Below are positions 17,574-25,878 of a stretch of DNA of 64,000 nucleotides, piece by piece. Below the pieces are notes generated by a model. It was not told the DNA's origin and did not search any database. It was given only the letters and a program-made list of their open reading frames with translations. The stretch's first letter is position 1. Every line of letters starts with the position of its first letter. The translations under genes and the position numbers were made by a program. This DNA is from Gordonia sediminis (lineage in GTDB: Bacteria > Actinomycetota > Actinomycetes > Mycobacteriales > Mycobacteriaceae): the NCBI GenBank assembly GCA_004193205.1, contig RZUM01000009.1:1-64000 (forward strand), given 5' to 3'.

Positions 17574-18602
17574 TCAGACTTCATACTCGGGGACATTGTG
17601 CGGGGTGATGATCTGAATACCCGACGCCCGCGGACGCTGATCGCCGGGCAGCGCACCGTGGTACCCCATCACCGTCTGCGCCACCTGCCGCATGTCCGCA
17701 CGCAGATCGTGATGCAGCACGGCGGTCAGATGACCGCTGCGCAGCAGCGCACGGTTCGCGTCGCCGAGGTCGTGGCCGATGAACACCTCGCAGGTGCGGT
17801 CGGCGTCCGCGAACGCCTCGACGATGCCCCGGTTGCCGCCGCCGATCGAGTAGACCGCGCCGATGCCCGGATGATCGCGCAACGTCGCGGCGGTCAGGGC
17901 TCCGCACGTCGCATCGAGGCCGTCGGAGTCGGAGACTTCGACGATGCGCCGGCCCGGATCATAGGTCCGCATCGCCGCCCGGAATCCCATCTCGCGTTCC
18001 TCCTCGCCGCGGAACATCGTGCTGCTGGTGATCACCAGGACGTCGGAGTCCACGTGACGCAGCCACTGACACATCAGGTAGGCCGCAGTCGCCCCGGCAG
18101 CACGATTGTCCATGCCGACGTATGCGATTCGGGTACTCATCGGCACGTCGGTGACCAGCGTGATCACCGGGATACGCGCGGCGGTCAGCCGTCCGATGGC
18201 AGCTGCCACCTCGGGCAGGTCGGGGGCCTTGAGCACGACCGCGTGGCTACCGTGGCGGCAGATCGAGTCGAGCTCGGCGATCAGATCGTCGGTCTCCCAG
18301 GTCTCGCGCAGGTGAAACCGGGCCCGCATCACCGCCGGCCGCAGGCCTGGCAACTCGTGTTCGAGCGCTTCGCGCACCAGGCTGGAGAACTGCCGGGGCG
18401 TCTCCATCACCAGGTCGATCAGGAATCGGCGTCCGGACAGTCGCAACTGCGTCCGCTGACGGTCCAGGTCCGCGATCGCCTGCTCCACCTGCAGCACCGT
18501 GCCCTCGCGCACACCCGGCCGTTTGTGCAGGACGCGGTCGACCGTCGCTTCGCTCACGCCCGCCTGCCGGGCGATCTCCCGGACCGGATACCGGTGTGGC
18601 AC
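17574..18602 (-). CDS. LacI-family transcriptional regulator
   Basis: 342 residues from a GTG at 18602 preceded by AGGAG with 6-base spacing; a longer frame upstream has no helix-turn-helix content. Residues 1-50 hold the LacI helix-turn-helix (PVREIARQAGVSEATVDRVLHKRPGV), where ATVDRVL replaces the common TTVSRVL. Residues about 60-340 are a periplasmic-binding-protein-like sensor (GSHAVVLKAPDLPEV, YVGMDNRAAGATAAYLM, GGGNRGIVEAF). This subtype with DRVLH is typical of sugar-catabolic regulators in Actinobacteria and Rhizobiales. It is divergent from the dioxygenase operon that starts at 18746 and probably controls it. Confidence 0.9.
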   Translation of the reverse strand: MPHRYPVREIARQAGVSEATVDRVLHKRPGVREGTVLQVEQAIADLDRQRTQLRLSGRRFLIDLVMETPRQFSSLVREALEHELPGLRPAVMRARFHLRETWETDDLIAELDSICRHGSHAVVLKAPDLPEVAAAIGRLTAARIPVITLVTDVPMSTRIAYVGMDNRAAGATAAYLMCQWLRHVDSDVLVITSSTMFRGEEEREMGFRAAMRTYDPGRRIVEVSDSDGLDATCGALTAATLRDHPGIGAVYSIGGGNRGIVEAFADADRTCEVFIGHDLGDANRALLRSGHLTAVLHHDLRADMRQVAQTVMGYHGALPGDQRPRASGIQIITPHNVPEYEV

Positions 18603-18640
18603 GGAACACTCCTGAGGGATTCTTGATGGAAATCTGCACT

Positions 18641-18650
18641 TGTCCTGACA
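18641..18650 (+). promoter_or_regulatory. IolR-like operator TGTCCTGACA
   Basis: A 10-of-10 match to KGWCHTRACA, the C. glutamicum IolR consensus as I remember it. It lies in the 143-bp divergent region, 39 bases upstream of the LacI start and 96 upstream of the dioxygenase operon, so it could govern either direction. The same word in reverse complement appears at 30817. Confidence 0.6.
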
Positions 18651-18745
18651 ATAAGATCTTGCCATCCTGGTCAAGTGATCACGGCGACACAGCCGAGGGC
18701 CCGCAACTCACGACAGTCCTGCATCCCGAGAGGAACGCCACCCAC

Positions 18746-19921
18746 ATGACCCTGCGCAGCGCCGTCACCCCCCGCGCGAATCGGATCACCGAGACCGAGT
18801 GCAACCTCGATGACTTCGTCGCCATCATCGACCGGGCCACCGACCTCACCGACTATCCGCATGCCGCGAGCACCGAGCGCGGGGTGCTGTTCTACGACTC
18901 GGCCACCATCGGCTCGGCGACCGGCGCCGAGCGCGAGGCCATCGCCGATGAACTGGCCGACGCACTACTCAATGGCCCCGGAATCGTGGTCTTCCCCGGG
19001 GCGTTCGATGATCGCCATGCGCTCACCGAGACCACCGCCCTGTTCGGTCAGATCATCGCCGACCAGCACGCCGCCGGGGTCAGCAACGGCGATCACTTCG
19101 CCAAGCCGGGCGCCAACGACCGGGTGTGGAACGCCCTGCAGAAGTTCGCCGAGCGGGACCCGGAACTGTTCACCCGCTACTACTCCAACGACGTCCTCGC
19201 ACTGATCTGCGAGGCCTGGCTGGGACCGTGGTATCAGGTGACCTCGGCGGTCAACGTCGTCAACCCGGGCGGGGAGGCCCAGAACCCGCACCGCGACTAT
19301 CACCTCGGCTTCATGTCCACCGACACCGCCGCGGAGTTCCGGGCACACGTCCACCGCCTCTCGCCGGCGCTGACCTTGCAGGGCGCGGTGGCGCACGTCG
19401 ACATGCCGATCGAATCCGGCCCGACCATGTACCTGCCCTATTCGCAGCTCTACGAGGCGGGCTACCTCGCGTTCAACCTGCCCGAGTTCCGCACCTACTT
19501 CGCGGAGAACTACGTGCAACTCCCGCTGTCGGCGGGCGACGCGGTGTTCTTCAACCCGGCACTGTTCCACGCGGCCGGCCACAACACCTCGTCGGACATC
19601 AAGCGAATGGCCAATCTGCTGCAGGTGTCGTCGGCATTCGGCCGCGCGATGGACGCCGTCGACCGGTCGGCGGTCACGCGGAGGATCTATCCGTCGCTGC
19701 GCAGACTCGCCGCCGACGGCGACCGCAACGCGGTGGCCAACGTCATCGCGGCCTCCGCCGAGGGCTATCCGTTCCCCAGCAACCTCGACCTCGACCAGCC
19801 GATCACCGGATTGACCGGCGAGTCGCAGGCGCAGCTACTCACCCGCGCGATCGCTGACGACTTCACGCCGGAACGATTCGACCGGGAACTGTCCGCACTC
19901 GACGCGCGGCACATCCCCTGA
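18746..19921 (+). CDS. Phytanoyl-CoA dioxygenase-family Fe(II)/2-oxoglutarate oxygenase
   Basis: 391 residues from ATG 18746, with GAGAGGA upstream. Family features: the iron-binding HxD at His182-Asp184 (NPHRDYHLGF), a distal His (His275 in PALFHAAGHN) and a basic residue 12 positions on (Arg287) placed to hold 2-oxoglutarate. These non-haem enzymes hydroxylate or oxidatively demethylate small molecules; phytanoyl-CoA is only the founding substrate. It is the first gene of a five-gene operon whose other members are all sugar/cyclitol oxidoreductases or isomerases, so a cyclitol or methylated cyclitol substrate is more likely than an acyl-CoA. That is inference. Confidence 0.85.
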   Translation: MTLRSAVTPRANRITETECNLDDFVAIIDRATDLTDYPHAASTERGVLFYDSATIGSATGAEREAIADELADALLNGPGIVVFPGAFDDRHALTETTALFGQIIADQHAAGVSNGDHFAKPGANDRVWNALQKFAERDPELFTRYYSNDVLALICEAWLGPWYQVTSAVNVVNPGGEAQNPHRDYHLGFMSTDTAAEFRAHVHRLSPALTLQGAVAHVDMPIESGPTMYLPYSQLYEAGYLAFNLPEFRTYFAENYVQLPLSAGDAVFFNPALFHAAGHNTSSDIKRMANLLQVSSAFGRAMDAVDRSAVTRRIYPSLRRLAADGDRNAVANVIAASAEGYPFPSNLDLDQPITGLTGESQAQLLTRAIADDFTPERFDRELSALDARHIP

Positions 19922-19953
19922 CGTCACATCCCCAGACCGGAAGGAACTAACAG

Positions 19954-20760
19954 ATGACGACGACACCGGCGCTGGCCGGCAAGGCACTGCTGGTCAGTGG
20001 CGGGACGCAGGGTCTCGGCGCGGCAATCGTCCGTGCCGGCGCAGAGGCCGGCGCCCGGGTGATGTTCAGCGGTCGCAACGCGGAGAAGGGCAAACGCCTC
20101 GCCGCGGAGCTCGAGAGCCGACTCGGTGACACGCTGCCCGAGGGCGCCGCGGTGAAGTTCGTCGCCGCCGATCTGTCCGACCCGGTGGCCGCAGCCGACA
20201 CCGTCGCGGCGACCGTGGCCGAGTACGGCCGGATCGACTGCCTGGTCAACGCCGCGGGCACCACCAGCCGGGGCAGCCTGCTCGACACCACACCGGAGTT
20301 GTTCGACCAGCACGTCGCGGTGAACCTGCGGGCGCCGTTCTTCACCATGCAGGCGGCGGTTCGCGACATGGTCGGCCGCGGGGAGACGGGCACCATCGTC
20401 AACATCATCACCATGACGTCCTATGGCGGGCAGCCCTACCTCGCCCCCTACGCGACGACGAAGGCCGGCCTCGTCGGTCTGACCAAGAACGCGGCACACG
20501 CTCACCGCTGGGATCGCATCCGTATCAACGGCGTCAACATCGGCTGGAGCGAGACCGACGGTGAGGCCGACGTGCAGAAGCGTTTCCACGGCGCCGACGA
20601 CGATTGGGTGGCGCAGGCGAACGCGTCGGTGCCGATGGGCAAGCTCGGCCAGCCCGACGAGATCGCCGAGTTCGTGATGTTCCTGCTGTCCCCTCGCAGC
20701 GGCGTGGTGACCGGTTCGGTCATCGACTGGGACCAGATCGTGATGGGCGGATTCGACTGA
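19954..20760 (+). CDS. Short-chain dehydrogenase/reductase
   Basis: 268 residues of classical SDR type: cofactor motif SGGTQGLG (positions about 16-23, TGxxxGxG with Ser for Thr), NAAG at the end of beta-4, catalytic Ser in TMTSYGG and YATTK as the YxxxK pair. The R-rich SGRNAEKGK after beta-2 favours NADP(H). It oxidises or reduces a hydroxyl/carbonyl, presumably of a cyclitol or sugar acid given its operon. 32 bases after the dioxygenase stop with AAGGAAC as ribosome-binding site; its stop overlaps the next start (TGATG). Confidence 0.9.
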   Translation: MTTTPALAGKALLVSGGTQGLGAAIVRAGAEAGARVMFSGRNAEKGKRLAAELESRLGDTLPEGAAVKFVAADLSDPVAAADTVAATVAEYGRIDCLVNAAGTTSRGSLLDTTPELFDQHVAVNLRAPFFTMQAAVRDMVGRGETGTIVNIITMTSYGGQPYLAPYATTKAGLVGLTKNAAHAHRWDRIRINGVNIGWSETDGEADVQKRFHGADDDWVAQANASVPMGKLGQPDEIAEFVMFLLSPRSGVVTGSVIDWDQIVMGGFD

Positions 20761-21806
20761 TGGGACTGACAATCGGGGTGATCGGCCTCGGCCGCATCGG
20801 CTCGTTTCACGCGGACACGCTCGGCGCGCTGTCGGCGGTCGATGCACTGGTGGTCACCGACGCCAACCCCGCGGCCACCGACGCCGTGGTCTCCCGGCTC
20901 GACCGCGCGCGGCCGGTGAGGGATGCGGACGCTTTGTTGTCGGCCGGGATCGACGCGGTGGTGATCGCCTCTGCGACGCCGACGCACGCGGAGCTCATCG
21001 AGCGGGCCGTCGCGGCCGGCATCCCCACCTTCTGCGAGAAGCCGATCGCGATGTCGGTGGCCGACTCCGCCGAGGTCGTGCGCCGCATCGGCGACGACGC
21101 ACCGGTGCAGATCGGCTACAACCGTCGGTTCGACCCGGCGATGGCCGCCGCCCGCGCCGCGGTCGCGTCGGGTGAGCTCGGCTTCATCACCACCGTGCGG
21201 TCGACCACACTGGATCCCGCGCCGCCGCCGAAGGACTACATCGCGGCCTCCGGGGGGATCTTCCGTGACTGCGCCGTCCACGATTTCGACACCGTCCGTT
21301 GGCTTCTCGATGACGACGTCATCGAGGTCCACGCGATGGGCAGCAACCAGGGCGATCCGTTCTTCACCGAGGTCGGCGACGTTGACAGCGCCTCGGTGCT
21401 ACTGAGATTCGCCTCCGGTACCATCGGTGCCGTGTCGGTAACCCGCTACAACGGTCGCGGTTACGACTGCCGCCTCGAGGTACACGGCAGCACCGATTCA
21501 GTGGTCGCCGGCTGGGATGACGGCACCCCGGTGCGAAACCTCCAGCCCGGAAGCGGTTTTCCGTCCGGAACGCCGCACAGCTTCTTCATGGACCGCTTCG
21601 CCGCGGCCTACCGTGCCGAACTGTCCGCTTTCTGCGACATGGTCACCGCACGGACACCGTCGCCGTGCACCGCCGCAGACGCCCTCGAGGTCGCGCTCAT
21701 CGCCGAGGCGGCCAGCCGCTCCGCCACCACCCGAACTCCCGTCCGCATCGATGAGATCCGGGCCGAGACCACCACCCGCACAACCCAAGTGAGGACCACA
21801 TCATGA
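20760..21806 (+). CDS. Gfo/Idh/MocA oxidoreductase, inositol 2-dehydrogenase-like
   Basis: 348 residues; ATG 20760 overlaps the SDR stop by one base. N-terminal Rossmann domain with GVIGLGRIGSFHA (GxGxxG), the conserved EKP lysine in FCEKPIAMS near residue 99, GYNRRFDPAM after it, and the substrate-site GGIFRDCAVHDFDTVRWL with Asp and His of the catalytic triad. This pattern is that of NAD-dependent myo-inositol 2-dehydrogenases and relatives acting on scyllo- or chiro-inositol. One of six such genes in the island, so it probably serves a substrate other than myo-inositol. Confidence 0.88.
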   Translation: MGLTIGVIGLGRIGSFHADTLGALSAVDALVVTDANPAATDAVVSRLDRARPVRDADALLSAGIDAVVIASATPTHAELIERAVAAGIPTFCEKPIAMSVADSAEVVRRIGDDAPVQIGYNRRFDPAMAAARAAVASGELGFITTVRSTTLDPAPPPKDYIAASGGIFRDCAVHDFDTVRWLLDDDVIEVHAMGSNQGDPFFTEVGDVDSASVLLRFASGTIGAVSVTRYNGRGYDCRLEVHGSTDSVVAGWDDGTPVRNLQPGSGFPSGTPHSFFMDRFAAAYRAELSAFCDMVTARTPSPCTAADALEVALIAEAASRSATTRTPVRIDEIRAETTTRTTQVRTTS

Positions 21807-22693
21807 CCGACACCGACCTGCGTATCGCCGCCGCCCCGATTTCCTGGGGTGTGTGCGAGGTTCCGGACTGGGGTCATCAGCTGGCCCCCGAACGCGTGCT
21901 GGGTGAGATGCGTGATCTCGGGGTCACCGCCGCCGAGACCGGCCCGGAGGGCTTCCTGCCGTCGGCACCGGCCGAACTGCGCGACACCCTCGCGTCCTAC
22001 GGCCTCAAATGCGTCGGTTCCTTCGTCCCGGTCGTGCTGCACAAGGCCGACCACGATCCCGCCCCCGAGGTGAACGAGGTCCTCGACCGGCTCGAGACCT
22101 CCGGTGGTGACGTGCTCGTGCTGGCCGCGGCCACCGGCGTCGACGGGTACGACGATCGGCCCGACCTGTCGGACGCCGAATGGAATACGTTGCTGTCCAA
22201 TCTGGATCGGCTCGGCGAACTCGCCGCCGCCCGGGGCGTGACCGCGGCCCTGCATCCGCACGTCGGGACCATGATCGAGAAACGCGACGAGGTGTACCGG
22301 GTGCTGGAGAACTCGTCGATCGGCCTGTGCCTGGACACCGGGCACCTGCTGATCGGCGGCACCGATCCGCTGGAGGTCACCCAGTCGTTCACCGACCGGA
22401 TCCGCCACGCGCACCTCAAGGACGTGCGTGTCGATCTGGCCGAACAAGTCCAGCGCGGAGAGCTGACCTACACCCAGGCCGTCGCGCAGGGCATGTACGT
22501 GCCGCTCGGAGCCGGGGACGCCCGGATCGCTCGGGTCGTCGGGACGCTCGTCGACGCCGGCTACGACGGCTGGTACGTCCTCGAACAGGACACCATCCTG
22601 GCCGACGAGGCCGACGGGGACGCCGCCGCGGGCAATGTCGCGGTCTCGATGTCCTTCCTGCGCAAGGCGGCACAGCGGCCGGTGCGTGTATGA
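21803..22693 (+). CDS. Sugar isomerase/dehydratase TIM barrel, IolE-like
   Basis: 296 residues, AP-endonuclease-2-type TIM barrel. The start IAAAPISWGVCEVPDWG is the N-terminal signature of inosose dehydratases (IolE) and close relatives; metal ligands can be seen in LHPHVGTMIE, CLDTGHLLIGG, IRHAHLKD and the late VLEQD. IolE removes water from 2-keto-myo-inositol to give the trione precursor used by IolD. No other strong IolE candidate lies in the iolC-mmsA run, so this gene may supply that step. ATGA overlap with both neighbours indicates tight coupling. Confidence 0.85.
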   Translation: MTDTDLRIAAAPISWGVCEVPDWGHQLAPERVLGEMRDLGVTAAETGPEGFLPSAPAELRDTLASYGLKCVGSFVPVVLHKADHDPAPEVNEVLDRLETSGGDVLVLAAATGVDGYDDRPDLSDAEWNTLLSNLDRLGELAAARGVTAALHPHVGTMIEKRDEVYRVLENSSIGLCLDTGHLLIGGTDPLEVTQSFTDRIRHAHLKDVRVDLAEQVQRGELTYTQAVAQGMYVPLGAGDARIARVVGTLVDAGYDGWYVLEQDTILADEADGDAAAGNVAVSMSFLRKAAQRPVRV

Positions 22694-23688
22694 GCGCCAC
22701 CGCACGCCCACTGCGGATCGGTCTCCTCGGTGCCTCGCGGATCGCCGAGTCCGCGATCGTCGGGCCGGCCCAGACACTCGGCCATCGCCTGGTCGCGGTG
22801 GCCGCGCGGGACCGCGGGCGCGCTGAGGCGTTCGCCGGCAAGTACGGGGTGGATCGCGTCCTCGACTCCTATGACGACGTGATCAACGATCCCGAGGTCG
22901 ACGTCGTCTACAACCCGCTGGCGAACTCCCTGCACGGGCCGTGGAATCTCGCCGCGATCCGCGCGGGGAAGCCGGTGCTGTCGGAAAAACCGTTCGCACG
23001 CAACGTGATCGAGGCCCGCGAGGTGGCCGACGCCGCGCGCGCGGCGGGTGTCCTCGTGCTGGAAGGGTTCCACTACCTGTTCCATCCGTTGATGCACCGT
23101 ACCGTCGAACTCCTCGATGCCGGTGCGATCGGCACCATCCGGGAGGTCGAGGTGGTGATGGCCATGCCCTCCCCCGACGACGGCGACCCGCGATGGTCCT
23201 ACGAGATGGCCGGTGGGGCGCTGATGGATCTGGGATGCTATTCGGTGCACGTGTCGCGGCTCCTGGGACGCTGGTGCGGTGGGACGCCGGAGATCACCGG
23301 CGGCCGTGCGGTGCTGCGTACCCCGCAGGTCGACGAGTCCGCAGTCCTCGACATGAGATTCCCCAACGGCGCCAAGGGAACCCAGGCGGTGTCGATGGCG
23401 GCCGGCGAGTTCGTGTTCTCCCTGCGCATCGTCGGTGACGAGGGTTCGCTCTACCTGCACGACTATCTCGGCCCCAACCGCGACGACAGGCTGACGTTCG
23501 TGTCGTCGGCGACGGGGGCGGTCACCGTCGAGCACCTCGGTACGCGGTCGACCTACACGTATCAGCTCGAGTCGTTCGCCGACGCGGTGCACAACGGTGC
23601 ACCGCTGCCGATCGATCTCGAGGACGCGGTCGACAACATGCGTCACCTCGACGACGCCTACCGGGCGATCGGTCTCGAACCACGCTGA
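22690..23688 (+). CDS. Gfo/Idh/MocA oxidoreductase, dihydrodiol-dehydrogenase-like
   Basis: 332 residues; ATG overlaps the previous stop (ATGA). Rossmann motif LGASRIAESA (a form with Ala-Ser instead of the second Gly), SEKPFARN as the EKP site, then LEGFHYLFHPLMHR and MAGGALMDLGCYSVHVSRLL. The LEGFHYrfHP and GGGalmDlGcY patterns place it near trans-1,2-dihydrobenzenediol/xylose dehydrogenases rather than IolG. NAD(P)-dependent oxidation of a cyclic polyol or sugar is likely. Last gene of the dioxygenase operon. Confidence 0.88.
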   Translation: MSATARPLRIGLLGASRIAESAIVGPAQTLGHRLVAVAARDRGRAEAFAGKYGVDRVLDSYDDVINDPEVDVVYNPLANSLHGPWNLAAIRAGKPVLSEKPFARNVIEAREVADAARAAGVLVLEGFHYLFHPLMHRTVELLDAGAIGTIREVEVVMAMPSPDDGDPRWSYEMAGGALMDLGCYSVHVSRLLGRWCGGTPEITGGRAVLRTPQVDESAVLDMRFPNGAKGTQAVSMAAGEFVFSLRIVGDEGSLYLHDYLGPNRDDRLTFVSSATGAVTVEHLGTRSTYTYQLESFADAVHNGAPLPIDLEDAVDNMRHLDDAYRAIGLEPR

Positions 23689-23728
23689 CGGCAACCTTCT
23701 TCTGATCGGGACTTGAATTTGGTGGTGC

Positions 23729-24922
23729 TCAGCCGACCGACGAGCACCGCACGATCTTGCCGGCCTCACGCGCCTTGTGCGACCACAACTCCTGCGCGTC
23801 TCCGGGCAGCGCGACGAAGATCGCGTCGATATCCGGATCATCGATCAGGTCTTCGTAGATCCCGTAGCTGACCATGATCCCGAGCCGGTCCGCGATCTCC
23901 CACGCGACTGCGGTAGACGAACTCGCCACCACCTCGATGGGCCCGGAAACCCTTCCCGGCGTACCCAATTCGTGTACGAGGACGTCGTCGCAGCTGTCCG
24001 CGAGCAGGCCCCAGCGCAGTCGCCCCTCGAGTCCGGCATCGGGCTGCCACCCGGCCGGCGGCGCCGTGGTCGCGCGCACCATGAGCTCCGGTTCCAGCGT
24101 CCGGGCACCGTAGAAGCCGAAGCCGCCAGTGTTGGCGACCACCTCGGAGTTCCCCAGCGACGACGCCACCGCATCCATGGCGGCGCCCGCCAGACCGGGG
24201 ACGTCCTGGCGCACCGTGGTCAGGTTCAGGTGACCGAGGATCGCGTGCGGCCCGTCGTCGTAGCCGACGACCGACATGTCCTCGGGGATACGCAGGCCGC
24301 TGTGCCGCATCACCTCGATGAAGCCGATGGCCATCCGGTCGTTGGCCAAGAAGACCGCGGTCGGCAGATCCCCCTCCGCGAGCATCCGCTCGGCCGCCAG
24401 CGCACCGGCCTCCTCGGTGTAGTCACCGACCATGGTGCGGCACTCGTCGCGGAATCCGGCCGCGGCCATCGCCCCGAGATACCCGCGCAGACGCTCGGCC
24501 GCGCACGGATGGTCGCCACCCTCGACGTGCGCGATCGCGGTGTGGCCCAGATCGATGAGATGTTGCACGGCCATCTGCGCTCCGCGCCATTCGTCGGTGC
24601 CGATGGTGACCGCCACCAGGTCGGGGATCCGCTCCCCCACCACGACGATCGGGACGACGGGCGCATAGGACCCGGTTACCGAGGCCTCGGGGCCGGCGCC
24701 GAGGCGGTCGCCGTACTCCGCGCCGACCACCACCACCGCGTCGCAGCCCTGCTCGACGAGGTCGGCCACGGCACGTTCCCTGGTCCGGGTCCCGCTGTGC
24801 AGACCGAGGGCGAGACGGTAGCCGCCCGCGTCGGCCGACGCGTACAGCTCATTGACGAGATCCGCCTCGAATGGGCTCGACGCCCCGAAGACGACGCCCA
24901 CCAGGCGACCCGACTCACTCAT
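23729..24922 (-). CDS. LacI-type sensor without DNA-binding domain, fused to relic Gfo/Idh domain
   Basis: 397 residues. It begins directly with the LacI periplasmic-binding-like sensor (RLVGVVFGASSPFEADLVNELY...; residues about 5-285, with DMSVVGYDDGPHAILGHLNLTTVRQD) and has no helix-turn-helix; an in-frame TAG lies 7 codons upstream of the ATG, so the start cannot be moved out. Residues 302-397 (LRWGLLADSCDD...VSYGIYEDLIDDPDIDAIFVALP...WSHKAREAGKIVRC) resemble the N-terminal Rossmann domain of Gfo/Idh/MocA proteins, but the GxGxxG loop is lost and the protein stops where the EKP motif should be. A ligand-binding protein of unknown output, or a decayed regulator. Confidence 0.8.
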   Translation of the reverse strand: MSESGRLVGVVFGASSPFEADLVNELYASADAGGYRLALGLHSGTRTRERAVADLVEQGCDAVVVVGAEYGDRLGAGPEASVTGSYAPVVPIVVVGERIPDLVAVTIGTDEWRGAQMAVQHLIDLGHTAIAHVEGGDHPCAAERLRGYLGAMAAAGFRDECRTMVGDYTEEAGALAAERMLAEGDLPTAVFLANDRMAIGFIEVMRHSGLRIPEDMSVVGYDDGPHAILGHLNLTTVRQDVPGLAGAAMDAVASSLGNSEVVANTGGFGFYGARTLEPELMVRATTAPPAGWQPDAGLEGRLRWGLLADSCDDVLVHELGTPGRVSGPIEVVASSSTAVAWEIADRLGIMVSYGIYEDLIDDPDIDAIFVALPGDAQELWSHKAREAGKIVRCSSVG

Positions 24923-25001
24923 CTCGATCCGATCCTTTCGCTAGCCTCACAACATATCCCGCCGGTCCGCCGCCTGTACACAGACATCCGAAAAGTGGAA
25001 A

Positions 25002-25031
25002 CCCGCCCGACCCCGTGCGGGGTCGGGCGGG
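25002..25031 (-). terminator. Terminator of the sugar ABC operon
   Basis: A perfect 14-bp-arm hairpin (25002-25015 and 25018-25031, 2-base loop), entirely G/C plus two A/T pairs, lying 31 bases beyond the ATPase stop on the minus strand. It would end the 27990-25062 transcript and insulate the sensor gene downstream. Confidence 0.8.
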
Positions 25032-25061
25032 CGGTTCACTGGCGGGCCATCGCCCCTGGAC

Positions 25062-25874
25062 TCAGTGCCGCAACTCGTGCGACAGGGAGTCGAGTTCGTC
25101 GCCACCGGCCATCTGCTGGGTGAGCTCCTCGAGGGTGATCTCGTCGTAGGTGCAGTCCAGCTGTTGACGCCCGCGGTTGAGCAGCACGTAGTGGTCGCCC
25201 ACCAGGTGTGCGTGATGCGGGTTGTGGGTGATGAACACGACGCCGAAGCCCCGGTCCTTGGCCGCGGAGATGTAGCGCAGCACGGTGCCCGACTGCTTGA
25301 CGCCGAGCGCGGCGGTGGGCTCGTCGAGGATCAGGACACGAGCGCCGAAGAAGATCGCCCGGGCGATCGCGACGCACTGGCGCTGACCACCGGAGAGCGA
25401 ACCGATCGGCGCGTCCACGTCGGGCAGGTCGATGCCCATCTTGAACAGCTCTTCCTTGGTGGTCGCGCGCATCGCCTGGACGTCGAGCGACCGGAAGGGA
25501 CCCTTGCGTAGTTCCTGACCGAGGAAGAAGTTGCGCCACACCGGCATCAGGCCGACGACGGCGAGGTCCTGGTAGACCGTCGCGATACCACGGCCCAGCG
25601 CGTCCTTCGGTGACTCGAGCAGGGTCTCCTCGCCGTCGACGAGCAGTTCCCCCTCGGTCTGCTGGTGCAGCCCGGCCATGATCTTGATGAGGGTGGACTT
25701 GCCGGCACCGTTGTCACCGAGGACGCAGGTCACCTCGCCGGCGTTGACGCGCAGGCTGATGTCCTTGAGCGCGATGATCGCGCCGTAGGACTTGCCGACA
25801 TTGCGTAGCTCGATCAGGGGTGTCTTGCCGCCGCTGGAGTCGGATTCGGGTCGGGTCTCGATTGCTGAACTCAT
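25062..25874 (-). CDS. Sugar ABC transporter ATP-binding protein
   Basis: 270 residues with one nucleotide-binding domain: Walker A GDNGAGKST (about 54-62), Q-loop VYQD, signature LSGGQRQ, Walker B ARVLILDEPTAALG, and switch His in FITHNPHH. The carbohydrate uptake transporter-2 family often has a fused double ATPase (RbsA, about 500 residues); this is the single-domain form, as in FrcA, and should act as a homodimer. It energises import by the permease encoded 4 bases upstream. Third gene of the binding protein-permease-ATPase operon. Confidence 0.93.
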   Translation of the reverse strand: MSSAIETRPESDSSGGKTPLIELRNVGKSYGAIIALKDISLRVNAGEVTCVLGDNGAGKSTLIKIMAGLHQQTEGELLVDGEETLLESPKDALGRGIATVYQDLAVVGLMPVWRNFFLGQELRKGPFRSLDVQAMRATTKEELFKMGIDLPDVDAPIGSLSGGQRQCVAIARAIFFGARVLILDEPTAALGVKQSGTVLRYISAAKDRGFGVVFITHNPHHAHLVGDHYVLLNRGRQQLDCTYDEITLEELTQQMAGGDELDSLSHELRH

Positions 25875-25878
25875 CTCA

